A stretch of DNA of 64,000 nucleotides from Cryptomeria japonica (GCF_030272615.1 NC_081405.1:472740008-472804007), one strand, 5' to 3'; positions 35,946-48,724 are shown, counted from the stretch's first letter. Numbers and translations are program-made. Notes: generated by a model not told the origin, from the letters alone.

Positions 35946-38900
35946 TGTAATGTCCACCAAAATACCCTAGAGAAATAATCTAAAATCTACTAACAAATGG
36001 AGATAATTTTTTTAAGACATCCAACACTTAATGCATAAATAATATTACATGAACTAATTATATGAACAAATATAATCAATATATATAGCACCATAAATAT
36101 ATGGTACGCAAGAGGATTAATTATTTCTAAACGTTAACATATACTCTTACAAACACATCCATTCCCTAGGGTATATTAACGCCTTTACTTGACATCATTC
36201 TAACATAACACTTATCTATCTAGAAAATCATATTCTATTATCCTCTAACCATTAACTTTTCATGCATCTAGAACAACTTTAACACATATGCATGATTCAT
36301 TCTCATGATAATCTCTAATAAAAGCATCTAGAATTCATTTAACCATTTAACCCCAATAAACTCCTAATTACTTCAAATTGAATCAATGCAACCATTCTAT
36401 TCTATCCATCGTTTACTCTAAAGCATGAAATAACACAATTCCATCTCATAAATACAAATGCAACTCATGTACATATAACAATTCCATTTCACTTTCACAT
36501 AGATTTCATAAACTCCTATTATATAAGGAACATTTGATACATCAAGGAATAATCAAATTACTTTTCCCTAATCTCTATAACAAGATATATTAAAATTTAA
36601 ATACATGGCAATACTGTATACAAGAATACATAATCTCTTATACATTTTCAATGCATTATGATACAATGTTTTCTCTTCCAAGAGTATAGAAATCAGCTGT
36701 GAAGAACATCACATGAAGAATCGAAGAATCCATGCATGCTACATCCAAGAAGAGGAATATCCCAATGGAAGAAGGCATCAACCACCGACCATGTAGAACC
36801 AAAAAGAAACCACCCCCCATGATAGGAGATGACAAAGGTTCCAACCCACACTCAAGACCTAAGCTCATGACACCTAACAGCCAAAGAATAAATAAGACTT
36901 AGAAAGATGCAAACAATAGATTAAGAACCAATACAACACATGGCTGAAATCAACAATAAACCCTCCAGAGATGAAATCAACAAAACAAGGCATATGGATA
37001 ATGGAAACATGTAGGGAAAGAGTGTCATTACATGATATCCTCACAATAGAAGGGGCCAAGCCTCACACTGATAGACATGTGGAACCATCTTAACCTTGGA
37101 GCCATTCAAGGGAGCTTGATTTACCACTCCAATGGTCTTCCCAAGCTCATCCCAAGCGTGCACACTTCTAGGGTTATGAGGTGGGGCCAAAACCAATTAT
37201 TATATTATTTAGTGAATTCCTAAATACCCAAACCCACTAATCAATTATTATAATTATCACTTGCAATTACAAATAAACTCTTCATGCGGTTCCATCAAGT
37301 CTATACCCCCTCCTAGAGGCCTAATGCTCAAGACCCTAGTCCATACATGCAAGAGCCCAGTCTCCCTAGCATGGACCAAAACCATAGGGTACAATTACAT
37401 AACCAATTAACAAATAAAAAAATCATGAAGGCCCATATATGATTCAAGAACAACCACAACAAACTGAGCAAAGAGAACTCATAAACTATAATCATAGAAA
37501 GAGGCCTTCACCAAGTCAACATCAAGGTTGAGCCAATCATGAATGAAAACCATAAAAGAGATCCAAATAGGATAAAATAATCAATAGTGAGGCATGACAC
37601 ATCCCACTAGATCCATAAAACCAATCCCTCAACAATGAAGCATTCTCCCTCTCACCGGAGCCACAAATCGCATATGAAATACCTCAATGATAAGGAATTA
37701 ACCCTCTAATCGAAGCACAAGAAACATCATAAGGGATCAAAATACATCATAATAAAATATGAGAATGTCAATACAGATAGCACAATCCTCTAGAGTACTC
37801 CCGCAGACCAAAACATAGACAAAAACGGGCTCAAAACTGACTTTTTGAGACCCTCGGGACAGTCCAGCGCCCTTGGTTCCTAGGTTAGTTCCCTTGGTAG
37901 GTACCATAGAATTTTTTGTACTTACCAAGGTGTTCCTGGTTCATACCATATCATTTTTGGTCCATACTATAGTGTTTTTGGTCATTTTTCTTGCATCTAC
38001 AGTTTCAGGACCTTAGCACCCATGGCAAGTCTCTCAACGCCCCTCATATGAAAAGTGGTTCTCTTAGGATGTATGGTGGCATTCCTGGTATGTCCCATAG
38101 TGCCCATGGTAGATTACATAGAATTTTTAGGAAAGGTGCAAAGAAATAGTCCAATCTGAGACATAAAGCTTAGAAAAGGGCATAGGATGGCTTAGGGGTG
38201 CAAAACAGCCCACATGCTGCACATAGAGGGTCTGAGACAACCAAAAACATCCATTGCATACTCAATGGTAAAAGTTGCTTAGGAAATCCTTTCTCCTACA
38301 GTGCCAGATCTGAGACTTTGGAAGCTAAATCAGTAAGGGAGAGAAGGAACAAGTTGTAAACACCATGTAGAGACTCAAAAAAAACCAAAAAGGATCAATT
38401 ACAACCTATGCAAGTGGTTGGAAGTGTCTACACATTCAATAGTGCAATCACAAAGAACTTGTAGCCATTACACAGGAAGATAGAATCCAAAACAATGCTC
38501 AAACAAGGGGAGATTTGAAATCAATACTTAAGAACACACAATTGAAATCTTTGAATTAAGATCTAGCATTCATATAGGCTAAAGACATGATTAGCCACAG
38601 AGAAAACAAAAACAAGCTTTCGACAATGCAATTTCCAGAAAATAGAATAATTGGAATGCAAATTTCCCCAAATCATTACACTATCAAAGAACAATTAAAC
38701 TACTGCAAATCACCAAAACATCCTCCCCAAGCCATCTTTTCAAGACTCTGCAAAGAATCTTTCCAGAATAAAAAAATACAGAGTGTCGACAAATGGAACC
38801 AACCTGGAAAAAGATGAAACAAGGTCAAATATGAGAGCACAATCCAAATCCAGCAAAAACCTTCAACAAAATTGAATCCAAAGCCAATGCAAGATCTCCC

Positions 38901-39140
38901 AAAATCAAAATATTCAAGCCCCCGAATTTTTTTCCAACAACCCGTGAATGCACAGGAAGTCAGATAAATATAAAAATTAAACTCAAAAACTATATTGCAA
39001 GTCGACCAATGAAAATATTCCAAGAACAATATTATTTACCTATCTTGTATAGTTTTGAGGCATATATTATTTTCTCAATATAATTTACCTACTGATTAAA
39101 ATTCCACCAATCATATGCAAGGGTAGGTAAATATATTCAA
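35946..39140. other. Old repeat-derived DNA, unresolved
   Basis: Begins TGTAATGTCCACCAAAATACC at 35946, a common opening for plant Gypsy LTRs on the plus strand, but no matching second copy or primer site was found. No coding domain. Within it, 37870-38140 holds a degenerate repeat of CCATGGTA and CCATAGAATTTTT words. The short open frames here are not protein-like. Confidence 0.3.
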
Positions 39141-39740
39141 ATACAATTTACCAACAATATGAACTTGTAAAAAAACATTAAATAATGCTTTCATTACTCA
39201 ATATAATCGATTAATAAATTAAAAGGGATAAAGCCTTAGAAATAGGACCCCAAATCAAATCAAATTAAATCACAAATAACAATAAATAAATTAACAAAAC
39301 CAATAAATCAAAAATCAAGAATAATTAATAATTAAATAAGGCTCAACAAAAAATAAATAAATAAATAATAAATCAATGATAGATAAATAATATCAAATAA
39401 TTGATAATTCCTCAAAGAAATAAATGTTCAACATTAAAACAACTCAAATAAATAATAAATCAATAATAGATAAATCGCCAAATAACAAATAAATAAATAA
39501 ATCACTTGAAATAATTCAATAACATCAATAATCAATTTAAATAAATAAATCACCAATAAATAGATAATTGATGATTAAAAATACACAATGATTAAATAAA
39601 AAAACCAAGTAAATAAATCCTAATTGTTTAAATAAAATCTCATAAAGAAATCATCATCCTAAAATAATCAAATAAATATCTATAATCCAATAATTAAACA
39701 ACAATCACACTACACCAAATAAATATTCATCTTACACCAA
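39141..39740. repeat. AT-rich low-complexity tract
   Basis: Dominated by AATAAATAAATC-type words on the plus strand from about 39200 to 39720. No gene. Confidence 0.85.
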
Positions 39741-39744
39741 GGGG

Positions 39745-40413
39745 ACGAACACAACACAAGACCCTAACCTCAACTTGTTTCGTGGCGCAATTGACAAGGT
39801 ACACAACTTAGAACTAGAGTATGTGAGGGAAACTATGTCATCTCTGACAACTTGCCATTGGGATAAAGACACGCTCAAACATATGGAGCCAGGTGGAGTC
39901 AATGTCTGGTACATGCAAACCTGCATCAAAGACCAACACAATATATACGATACATATACATAAACATGCAAGTGATAGAGAATCACAACATATCTCACTC
40001 GTAATGAGTGATATCACATTGTCTCTACTCACAAAGACAGTCACACAATATAATATCAAAGCATCACATAGAATCATCATCATGAAATAGGGGTAGTCTC
40101 ATCATAAGTCACATAATCCATGTAAACAATGATCATATGTAGTCATATAAATCCATCCATCAAGGTGATATTATGTATCATCCATAAGAACCATCAAATA
40201 TCATGCGTTATATAATAAGTCTCGCATCATCAATCATAAAAGTATCCAATCATAAAGAATCATAACAGATAACATGAATATACATAAAGTCCTACTATCA
40301 ATGATACCATCTATTATAGTAGAAGTCATAAATAACCATCCAAGCAACCATCATATGTCTAAATAAGTCTATCAGGACGCAAATAAAAATGCAAGTCTAG
40401 GATGGGCACTACA
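39745..40413 (-). repeat. LTR-like segment, minus strand
   Basis: On the minus strand starts TGTAGTGCCCATCC at 40413 and includes GACATTGACTCCACCTGGC near 39895 and TTGAGCGTGTCTTTATCCCAATGG near 39870, matching the plus-strand segment at 40954-41590 (CATTGACTCCACATG, CTGAGCGTGCTCTTCAACCCAATGG). Both end near CTTGTGTTGTGTT. The shared start word (TAGTGCCC) and end support a common LTR family. Confidence 0.5.
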
Positions 40414-40760
40414 AGTTGGTTCTAATATTTCAGTATCAGCTCCCAAAGGGGTGGAAGAATGGGGGGGTTGTTGCATAACATAATCATCCAATGAATTATC
40501 ATCGATGGTGACAATTCTAGGTAGAGATCGAACATGGGATTTATCGCTACTTCGTCCATCCTGATGCCCTTTATAAGTGTCTGGAGAACTAGGTTGTGCT
40601 TGCACAGGTGGTATATTTTTCAAGAGCATATGAGGTAGGAGGGTCTGCACAGGAGTTGGTGGAATAGGATCACTAGGGTTTGAAACAGAGGGATCATATG
40701 GATCCCTATGGGTGTCAGCAGGAGAGCTAGGTTTCTTGTATGGGTCTCAGTGGGACAATT
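40414..40760 (-). pseudogene. Proline/serine-rich C-terminal ORF fragment beside the LTR
   Basis: Minus strand, open from about 40758 to 40372: DPYKKPSSPADTHRDPYDPS, then SNPSDPIPPTPVQTLLPHML and ...SLPRIVTIDDNSLDDYV, running into the LTR start. Disordered composition, no domain recognised. Its place just before an LTR suggests the tail of a retrotransposon polyprotein (inference). Confidence 0.35.
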
Positions 40761-40940
40761 GGTCCTCGAGGACGTGGACGTTCGTGAGTTCAAGCTTCGG
40801 GATCTCAAAGGTAGAGGGTTTGAGCAAGTCAGGGTTCAGTAAGGACCATTAGCTAAGTTTACCACATGTGGGGAGAAGGTTTCTCGTATACATGAGTTTA
40901 TCCTTTCCTATTCGTAGGCTTCCAGGAGTAAGTATGATTC

Positions 40941-40953
40941 TAGGGGGGGAGGA
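40941..40953 (+). promoter_or_regulatory. Polypurine tract
   Basis: TAGGGGGGGAGGA immediately before the LTR-like start TATAGTGCCCC at 40954; plus-strand primer position of a plus-oriented element whose interior is mostly lost. Confidence 0.5.
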
Positions 40954-41590
40954 TATAGTGCCCCTCTCTTTTGGCTTGTCAGATTTTATGTTTGAGTCTT
41001 TTGTGTGTGGTTTCTACCCCTTTGGTGTTGATCAATTTTGGTTTTGGATGTGATGTTTGATTATTTTTCCTGAATTCATATGTGACTTTGACACTTTATG
41101 TTATATGGATTGTTAGAATAATGATGTTTTCTTAATGTTGATTATGTGATGTTATTTGATGTATCTATGCTCCGAGAGTTAGATGATTATAGAGATGGAT
41201 CTTTTTATGTGATATAAGAAGTTGATCTTGATTCTCATAGACGATTATTTATTTTGATCTTATACTATTGATTATCTCTAATGTGCTTGGGGTGAGGGGG
41301 AAAATCGCCACACTACTCTTTATGGGCAAGTTGCATCGCTTCCATTCTCTTTTCACGATGTGATGTTATATGGTTTATATGCACATGTTCGATGGTTTGT
41401 TTATGCAGCTGCAGATACCGAGCATTGACTCCACATGAATCTTCAGGTCTGAGCGTGCTCTTCAACCCAATGGTAAAGTGGAAAAAAAAGATATAAGTCA
41501 AACCCTGGACATTACCCTTTTGTTAGGTAATCTTGAGTTTGTGGCTACTTTTATGTGTTAGTTTTACCCTTGTGTTGTGTTAAAGATCGT
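40954..41590 (+). repeat. LTR-like segment, plus strand
   Basis: Starts TATAGTGCCCCTCTC after a polypurine tract and is distantly related to 39745-40413 read on the other strand (best match 41420-41480). Right boundary approximate. Confidence 0.45.
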
Positions 41591-43079
41591 AGTTGTCTTC
41601 TCTGAGTCAATTAATGCAAATTAATCTTTCTTGCTCGAAAAGAAATTAATCTTGCAATTAAATAGCATTTTAATACTTTTGTTATTCACTTAACTTAATG
41701 TAATGTAAATAGTACAAAGTAATTTAACTAGTCAGTTTTGCAAGGAGATAAATAATTTTCCCCCACTCTTATAAATGTAATTATAATAATTAAAAGGAAA
41801 AAAAAATTCTTTATGGGCAATTATTTGTCAATGTGCATGTGGGGAGTTATGAAAATGAAATTAATGATTTATTTATGAGGATTCTTGCATGTCGGGGAAG
41901 GGAAGATATTTTGGGTATTGTGCAGGAAGCTCAGCCAAGGGAAATTTTTTGGAGTTTTTGGGGAAGAATTATATATTGAAAATTTGTCTAGTATTAGATT
42001 GGAATTGGAATGGATGTTAATTGCAAGTGAAATTGTTGATGTTTTGGGATTTATTTTGCAATTGTTTTGGTGAAGAAATTGTGGAAGTTGATTTGGATTT
42101 GTGGGGCTCACTAGATTGAATCGAAGATCTTCCATGGATTCTTGCCTCTATGTCTTCATAATTTCTTCCTAGAAAGTGTTTGAGATAGGGATTTTCTTTC
42201 GGGTTTTGCATATAAAAATTCTTTTTTTTTTTTATGTAGAAGAGATTCATGGGTGTTTTTTGATTTAGTTGGTGAAACTGGGTTAAATGGGATCTTAAAT
42301 TTTAAAATGGGGGTTGTATTTCTTCTAAATATGGTAAAAATTTGCCTTTGGGGATTTTATGGGTTATTTGGAAAATTTAAACAGAGGATCTGTGTATTCA
42401 TTTTATTTTCCTATGAATTCTGGAAAGTAGGGAAATGGGATTGTTATGTAGTAGATTTATTTATTTAATGATATCGATTCTTTCTTTGAATTTGGTTTCA
42501 AATCAATTTGGGGATGTATCTGTTAGTGTCCTGGTTAAATTAGTTTCATGGGAAATTTGGGGGGTTTTGGAGTATTTGGGTAAATTTGTGTTTTGTGATT
42601 CTTGATCAAACAATTTTGTATGCTCTCTTGCTAAATTTAGTATTCCTCTGTTAATATTCCTGTATACATATGTTTTCTTTTTATAAATGCATGTCCTTTT
42701 GTACTTAGATGGAATGTATTAATTTATTTTCAAATTTGGCATTTTGTGCAATGGATCTTTTGTCTCTATATTAGATGGTATCTTGTTTATACGTATATAT
42801 ATACATACTTATATTTGAGTTTTTTAATATAGTTATGCATTGCATAATTTTTTAGTTTCATTTGGCTCTGTTCATTTTTTTTTTGTGTATGCTTTGTGCA
42901 ATGGGATGTACTCCCACAACCATGGGAGATCCCCATGATTGTGGGGTGTTACACCCACAACCATGGGTGTACCGCCCACGACTTCCTTTGAAGCCAAGCT
43001 GAAAACATTGTATCAGCCCTCATGTGACTTTATTTTCCTCCGCTCTGACAAATGTTCTTGTGTGTGTATATATATATAT
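41591..43079. other. No gene; three tandem hairpins near its right end
   Basis: AT-rich non-coding DNA. At 42911-42970 three short hairpins follow each other. A TA-rich stretch at 43060-43079 is the target of element D. Confidence 0.5.
42911..42970. repeat. Three consecutive hairpins with CCCACAACCATGGG core
   Basis: 42911-42928 CTCCCACAACCATGGGAG (6-bp stem), 42931-42946 CCCCATGATTGTGGGG (5-bp stem, the same core inverted) and 42951-42970 ACACCCACAACCATGGGTGT (7-bp stem). Confidence 0.85.
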
Positions 43080-44134
43080 TGTTGGTATTTTGGTATGGTT
43101 TTATCATTGATGTCAACACCTACTAAAACACTAGCACTTTGGAGATCTAGCAGCATTTACCGGCAAGCAAGTAACTATTGCACAATTACTGGTATATGGT
43201 ACACCAGCAAGATATAATGATCACTGGCACTTGGAATGGCATGGAAGACACATGGTTATGTCGAAGACATCATCTAGACATCTTGTCCTGGAGTTTTGTT
43301 CATTGGTATATTCATAGTTGCATATTTGTTGTTACCGGCAAATAGGTCTAGGGTTACACCGGCAAGTTTATCTTTTCCAGATCAACATGGCACGCTATGG
43401 AGATGATTAATTATTGTTGTAAATGCATTAAGACAACATGTTCAATCGGTTATTGCATCGGATATTATATTGTTTGTAAAATGTTTTTATTGTAATATCT
43501 TGTAGATCCGACCTACTAAAATTGGTCTTAGGTTATGGTATAAATGTAAGATCTTATTTGTAATATCAAATGTGGAATGCGAAAAAGGATTGTGTGAAGG
43601 TATATGTGAGATTAAGCAGAGCTATACACACAGACATCATCTAAAGATTGAAGGAGGGTTTGTGTGGAAGCATATCAGCATTACATCGGTACTGAATCCA
43701 GCATATGAAGATGCAATTTTGTGCAGTACATTCTTATTGGATTTAACCATCCAACTGTAGTCAATGTGACTCCCATTTTGTGATTGAGCAGTGAGCTCTA
43801 GGCTGTTGGCCTTTTTCCATGTGCAGACCCCATTTATGTACACTTAATATCTGCAATAGTATCATCTGATTGTGGGTAAGGTTTCCCACCATGGTTTTTC
43901 CCCTTACAGGGTTTCCACGTACAAATATTGGTGTTATGTGTTGTGGATGACTTTGAGTTTATGTTTCATGCACTAATCCTTACCGGTATAACAATTAACT
44001 ATTATAACTGTCTACAGGCATACTTATCTGGTTTACTAGTATTAAGCATTAAGTTGGTTAAATTGTTTTTGGTTTAAATTTATTAGACAACTAATTCACC
44101 CCCCCCCCTTCTTAGTTGTCTCTGGGACCTAGCA
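43080..44134 (+). repeat. 5' LTR of element D
   Basis: TGTTGGTATTTTGG ... GACCTAGCA. Has TTTCCCACCATGGTTTTTCC and GGGTTTCCACGTACAAATA at 43880-43928, and the C-tract in AATTCACCCC...TTCTT at 44094-44112. Confidence 0.95.
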
Positions 44135-44136
44135 AT

Positions 44137-44148
44137 TGGTATCAGAGC
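44137..44148 (+). promoter_or_regulatory. Primer binding site of element D
   Basis: TGGTATCAGAGC, the exact initiator-Met tRNA type site, two bases after the LTR. Confidence 0.93.
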
Positions 44149-44190
44149 ATAGTCCTCTTTTGCAAAAGTTTAACAGCTTGAGGAGATCCA

Positions 44191-45111
44191 ATGTCTACTA
44201 ATTATTTTAAGAAGGACAGTCCTAAACTTGATGGAACCAACTATGGCATATGGAAGATCAGAATGGAGACACATCTGAATTGCATTGGAAAAGACATCTA
44301 GGAAGTTACAAATAATGGTTATATTGCTACTATACCAGGTCAGCCTAGTCCAGCTAACTTGACAAAAGATAAGGAAAATTATTGCAAAGCAAGAGAAGCA
44401 CTTTTGAGCACATTATCAAATCAACAGATCATGGGACTATCAGATAGGTCTACTGCTAAAGCTATTTGGGATCATTTGGAAACACTGAATGAAGGAGATT
44501 CCATAGTCAAAATTGCAAAACTTGAAAGCTTCCGAGTCAGGTATGAACATCTGAAAATGGAAGAAGATGAAAGGATTTATGCTTTTATGGAAAGAGTAAA
44601 TGAAATTATTTTGGGTATTAAATGTTGTGGAGGAACCTTAAGTGAGGATGAAATTGTTTCAAAAGTTTTAAGAGGATTGCCATCAGCATATAAAATGAAA
44701 GTCACTACTATAAATGAGTTAAGAACAATGCCTAATACATCAGTTACTAGGGATACATTGATTGGCAAACTTTCAGCTTTTGAAATTGAAGAATTTGGTC
44801 TTGTTGCTACTATAAAGATAGATTTGGCCTTTAAAGCATCAACATCATCTGCTCCATCATTTGACAAATCTGATTGGAAATCCTTTTATGCAAGAGAACT
44901 TGAAGAAAGGAGGAAAGAAAATGAAGAACTTGAAACACTATTTGCAAGGAAAATGCCTAAAGGTCCAATTGGAAGTAAGTATGAAGGTAAAGCACCCTTT
45001 AAATGTTTTAACTACAATAAGATTGATCGTATGGCTTTAAGATGCCCTGATAGACATGCTAGACTAAGAGAAGAAGCTAGAAGAACATACAAGCCTAACC
45101 CTGAATATTAG
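44191..45111 (+). pseudogene. gag: Copia gag of element D (one nonsense codon)
   Basis: Start ATG 44191 is chosen because MSTNYFKKDSPKLDGTNYGI is the classic Copia gag opening. A TAG at 44299-44301 replaces what is usually Trp (DI-stop-EVTNNG); from there the frame is open to 45109. Capsid region spans residues 60-200; the zinc knuckle near 45000-45050 reads CFNYNKIDRMALRC and has lost its second Cys, its Gly and its His, so RNA binding by the knuckle is probably gone. Product would assemble the virus-like particle. Confidence 0.9.
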
Positions 45112-48100
45112 AGATACAGATTTAAGAAGAATAAAGACAAATCTTGTTACATTGTTGATGAAGGTGTGACTGATGATTCTGATGAGGATCCGACAGACAA
45201 TGGATGGGTTTTTGTTGCTATAAGAGAAGATCAACCAGCACCTACTACTCAACTGGTAGTATAGGCCCTGGCAGCTAAAGTTGAAGTAAAGGATGAATGG
45301 ATCATTGATTCAGGATGCTCACATCATATGACAGGAGACAAAGGTAAATTCTTGAACTTTCAAGAATACAATGGAGGCTTAGTGAGATTTGTAGATAACA
45401 AAGCTTGTTCAATCAAAGGTAAGGGTTCAATATCTCTTGATGGTAGGCATAACACTGACAATGTCTACTATGTTGAAGGATTAAAGCATAATCTTTTGAG
45501 TGTTGGTCAATTAGTTGAGAAAGGATTTCAGTTACAATTCAAAAATGGAAAATGCAAAATCATGAACAGAACTAGTTTGAAAATTGCAACCGGTAATCGG
45601 ACTAGAGGTAATATCTTTCATTTGAATAACAGTGAAAAGACATGCTTAATTGCACATATAGATGAAAGTTGGTTATGGCATAAGAGACTCTATCATGTAA
45701 ACTTTGATTGCATGGTAAAGATCAATACTACTAAGGCAATTACAAATCTACCTAAAATTATCAAACCTCAGAATACAGTATATAAGGAATGTCAATTTGG
45801 AAAACAAGTTAGAGCTAGTTTCAAAAGTATTCCAGAAAAATCAAATCATGCTCTTGATTTGATTCACACTGATTTATGTGGTCTAGCTAGAACTAAAAGC
45901 TTACAAGGTGATAGATATTTCATGCTAATCATTGATGACTATTCTAGAATGTGTTGGGTTACTTTTCTCAGAGAAAAATCAGAAGCACTTGGAAAGTTCA
46001 AACTGTTCAAAGCAATGGTAGAAAATGAAACCGGTAAGAAAATCAAACGTTTAAGATCAGATCAAGGAGGTGAATTTACATCTAGGGATTTTAATACATT
46101 CTGTGAAGCGAATGGAATCAGAATACAGCTATTATCACCTCGGACACCACAACAAAATGGAGTTGTTGAAAGGAAAAATAGAACCATCTTGGATGCAGCA
46201 AGAAGTATGTTATCAGAAGCAAATTTACCACATGTGTATTGGAGAGAAGCAGTCAGCACAATGGTCTATACATTTAACAAAGTTCACATCAAAGGTGAAA
46301 CCGGTAAGACCCCTTATGAACTATGGTTTGGTAATACTCCTACTCTTAAGTATTTCAGAATTTTTGGAAGTAAATGTTATATCAGAAGAGATGAGTATAT
46401 TGGCAAATTTGATCCTAGAAGTGATGAAGGAATATTTCTTGGTTATTCATCTAAGAGCAAAGCATATAGATGTTTTAACAAGAGATTGCAGAAAATTGTT
46501 GAGAGTACAAATGTAAAGATTGATGAACAATTCAGAGGAACTTCAAGGTATATAGACTATGAACCGACAACAGAAATTTTGACAAATGAACCTACTCTAA
46601 ATCCACCGGTACAGAATGAAGATCCAGTTACCCTGGTACCATCTGAGGATTCCATAGTAATTGAGGAACAACGGCAAATTAAGACACCCTGGTATGTAAG
46701 ACGGAATCACTCTGAAGATCAGATAATTGGAAACAAGTTTAAAGGAGTTATGACAAGAGGAAGATTGGCAAATGAAGAGGTATGTCTTATTTCTCAAATT
46801 GAACCATCACCTGTTAATGAGGCATGTGAAGATAAATTTTGGATTAAAGCTATAGAAGAAGAATTAGAACAAATTGAGAAAAACAACTCTTGGACATTAG
46901 TTCCCCGACCTAAAGATAAAAATGTAATTGGAACCAAATGGGTATTTAGAAAAAAACTTAATGAAGATGGTAAGGTTGTCAAAAATAAAGCAAGACTAGT
47001 GTGTAAGGGATATTCTTGGAAAGAAGGAGTTGATTACAATGAAACCTTTGCACTGGTAGCTAGAATTGAGGCAGTCAAATTATTTTTGGCTTTTGCAGCT
47101 CACAAGAACTACAAAGTTTATCAAATGGATATTAAATGTGCATTTTTGAATGGAGATCTTGAAGAGGAAGTATACATTGAACAACCTGATGGATTTTCTT
47201 TGACAGATGACAATGATATGGTTTGTAGGTAAAGAAAAGCTCTGTAAGGACTAAAACAAGCTCCAAGAGCTTGGTATGCAAGATTGGATAAATATCTTTT
47301 AAAGATTGGTTTTACTAAAGGAAATGCATACAACAATTTATATTGTAGAGTAACTAATGAAGACATCTTGATTATAGAAGTATTTGTTGATGATATATTC
47401 TTTGGAGGAGAAGATGCATGATGTAAGGAATTTTCTATTAAAATGCAGCAAGAATTTGAAATATCTATGATTGGAGAAATAAAATTCTTTTTAGGATTAT
47501 AGATCTCACAGACTGATAAAGGTATATTCTTGAGTCAATCCAAATACTTAAAATAGTTGCTAAAGAAATTTGGTATGGAGAACTCTAAACCAGTAAGCAC
47601 ACCTATGACAAAAAATGACAAATTATCACAAAGGGATGAATCTACACCTATTAATCCAACTAGATACAAATCTATGATAGGAGGTTTACTGTATTTGACA
47701 CAAACCAGACCTGATATTATTAATGTAGTATGTATTGTTTCTAGATTTCAAAGTAATCCTAGAGAAAATCATGAATCAACAGTAAAAAGGATTTTTCGGT
47801 ACGTACAAGGCACTATAAATCTTGGATTATGGTATCCTAGAGATGAAAACTTTGAATTATGTGCATACACATATGCAAATTGGGTAGGAGATGTGGATGA
47901 TAGAAAAAGCACCACCAGCGGAGCATTCTTTCTTGGAAATAGATTAGTTTCTTGGTTGAGTAAGAAACAGAGTTGTACATCTTTATCAACAGTAGAATCA
48001 GAATATGTTGCAGCAGCAACTAACTATACATAGGTACTATGGCTTAAGCAAATGTTGAAAGACATAAAGGTAAAATGCAAGGAACCTATTACTATCTATT

Positions 48101-48336
48101 CTGATAACACTGCAGTAATTGATATATCTAAGAATCTGGTATTACATTCTAAAACCAAACATGTTTCTATCAAAATAAATTTTCTAAGGGAAAAAGTTGA
48201 ATCTAAGGAGATAAAACTGGTTTATGTGAATACTAAAGAGCAGATTGCAGATATTTTCACTAAACCTTTGCCTAAGGATACTTTTGAATATCTCAAAGAT
48301 CAGCTTGGAGTCATACCACCACCAGTAGAGACTTAG
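45112..48336 (+). pseudogene. pol: Copia pol of element D: protease, integrase, RT, RNase H (in-frame stops only)
   Basis: Continues the gag frame. Protease [13 protein letters not shown] with the active Asp at 45307. Pre-integrase 45600-45800. Integrase triad complete: Asp 45871 (HTDLCG), Asp 46060 (RSDQGGEF) and Glu 46168 (VVERKNRT), 35 residues apart (DD35E). RT 46830-47760: [43 protein letters not shown] and the active site VFVDDIFFGG near 47385. RNase H 47860-48280: DRKSTTSGAFFLG, VESEYVAA, YSDNTAVID, IFTKPLPKD. From 45328 to 47232 is open for 634 codons. Stops: 45109, 45262, 47230, 47245, 47419, 47500, 47554, 48031; five of these lie in 330 bp of RT. Natural end TAG at 48334. Confidence 0.95.
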
Positions 48337-48724
48337 ACAGTTGATGATTGTCATCAACTGACAGAATTAACAGAGAAATCTTTTAATCCGGTCTTTGATG
48401 AGGAAGCTACTTCTCAGGGGGAGTAGTTGGTATATTGAATTGATTGGTATTTTGTATATGAACTTGGTATTATTGTAACTTTGGCATTTGATGTCAAAGG
48501 GGGAGAGATATCTATGGAAAAACACATTATATTTTGGAGAGATTGGTATTAAAAAACTTTGGAAAACACATGTTGCTCCCAGGGGGAGAGATTGTTGTTT
48601 AGGAGAGATTATTTTCTGGTTATAATCTTTTTGGAGATTGTTGGTTTTTGATACTTGGCATTTCTGTTTTGGCACTTTGATGGTTTTTCCATCTTGTGTT
48701 GCCATCAATGCCAAAGGGGGAGAT
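48337..48724 (+). other. 3' untranslated region of D with four polypurine-like tracts
   Basis: Purine runs at about 48415-48424 (CAGGGGGAG), 48496-48508 (AAAGGGGGAGAGA), 48590-48602 (CAGGGGGAGAGA) and 48712-48723 (CAAAGGGGGAGA). The last adjoins the 3' LTR and is the expected plus-strand primer. The same words GCATTTGATGTCAAAGG and CCATCAATGCCAAAGG recur before two of them, suggesting internal duplication. Confidence 0.75.

Noticed and set aside
36656-36868. 70-codon minus-strand frame with hydrophobic ends
   Set aside because: Isolated in repeat-derived DNA, no exon partners, no family resemblance.
39767-39930. tRNA-derived SINE suspected from TGGCGCAATTGACAAGG
   Set aside because: No B box was found, and the stretch is part of a longer segment homologous to 41380-41590, better explained as an LTR end.
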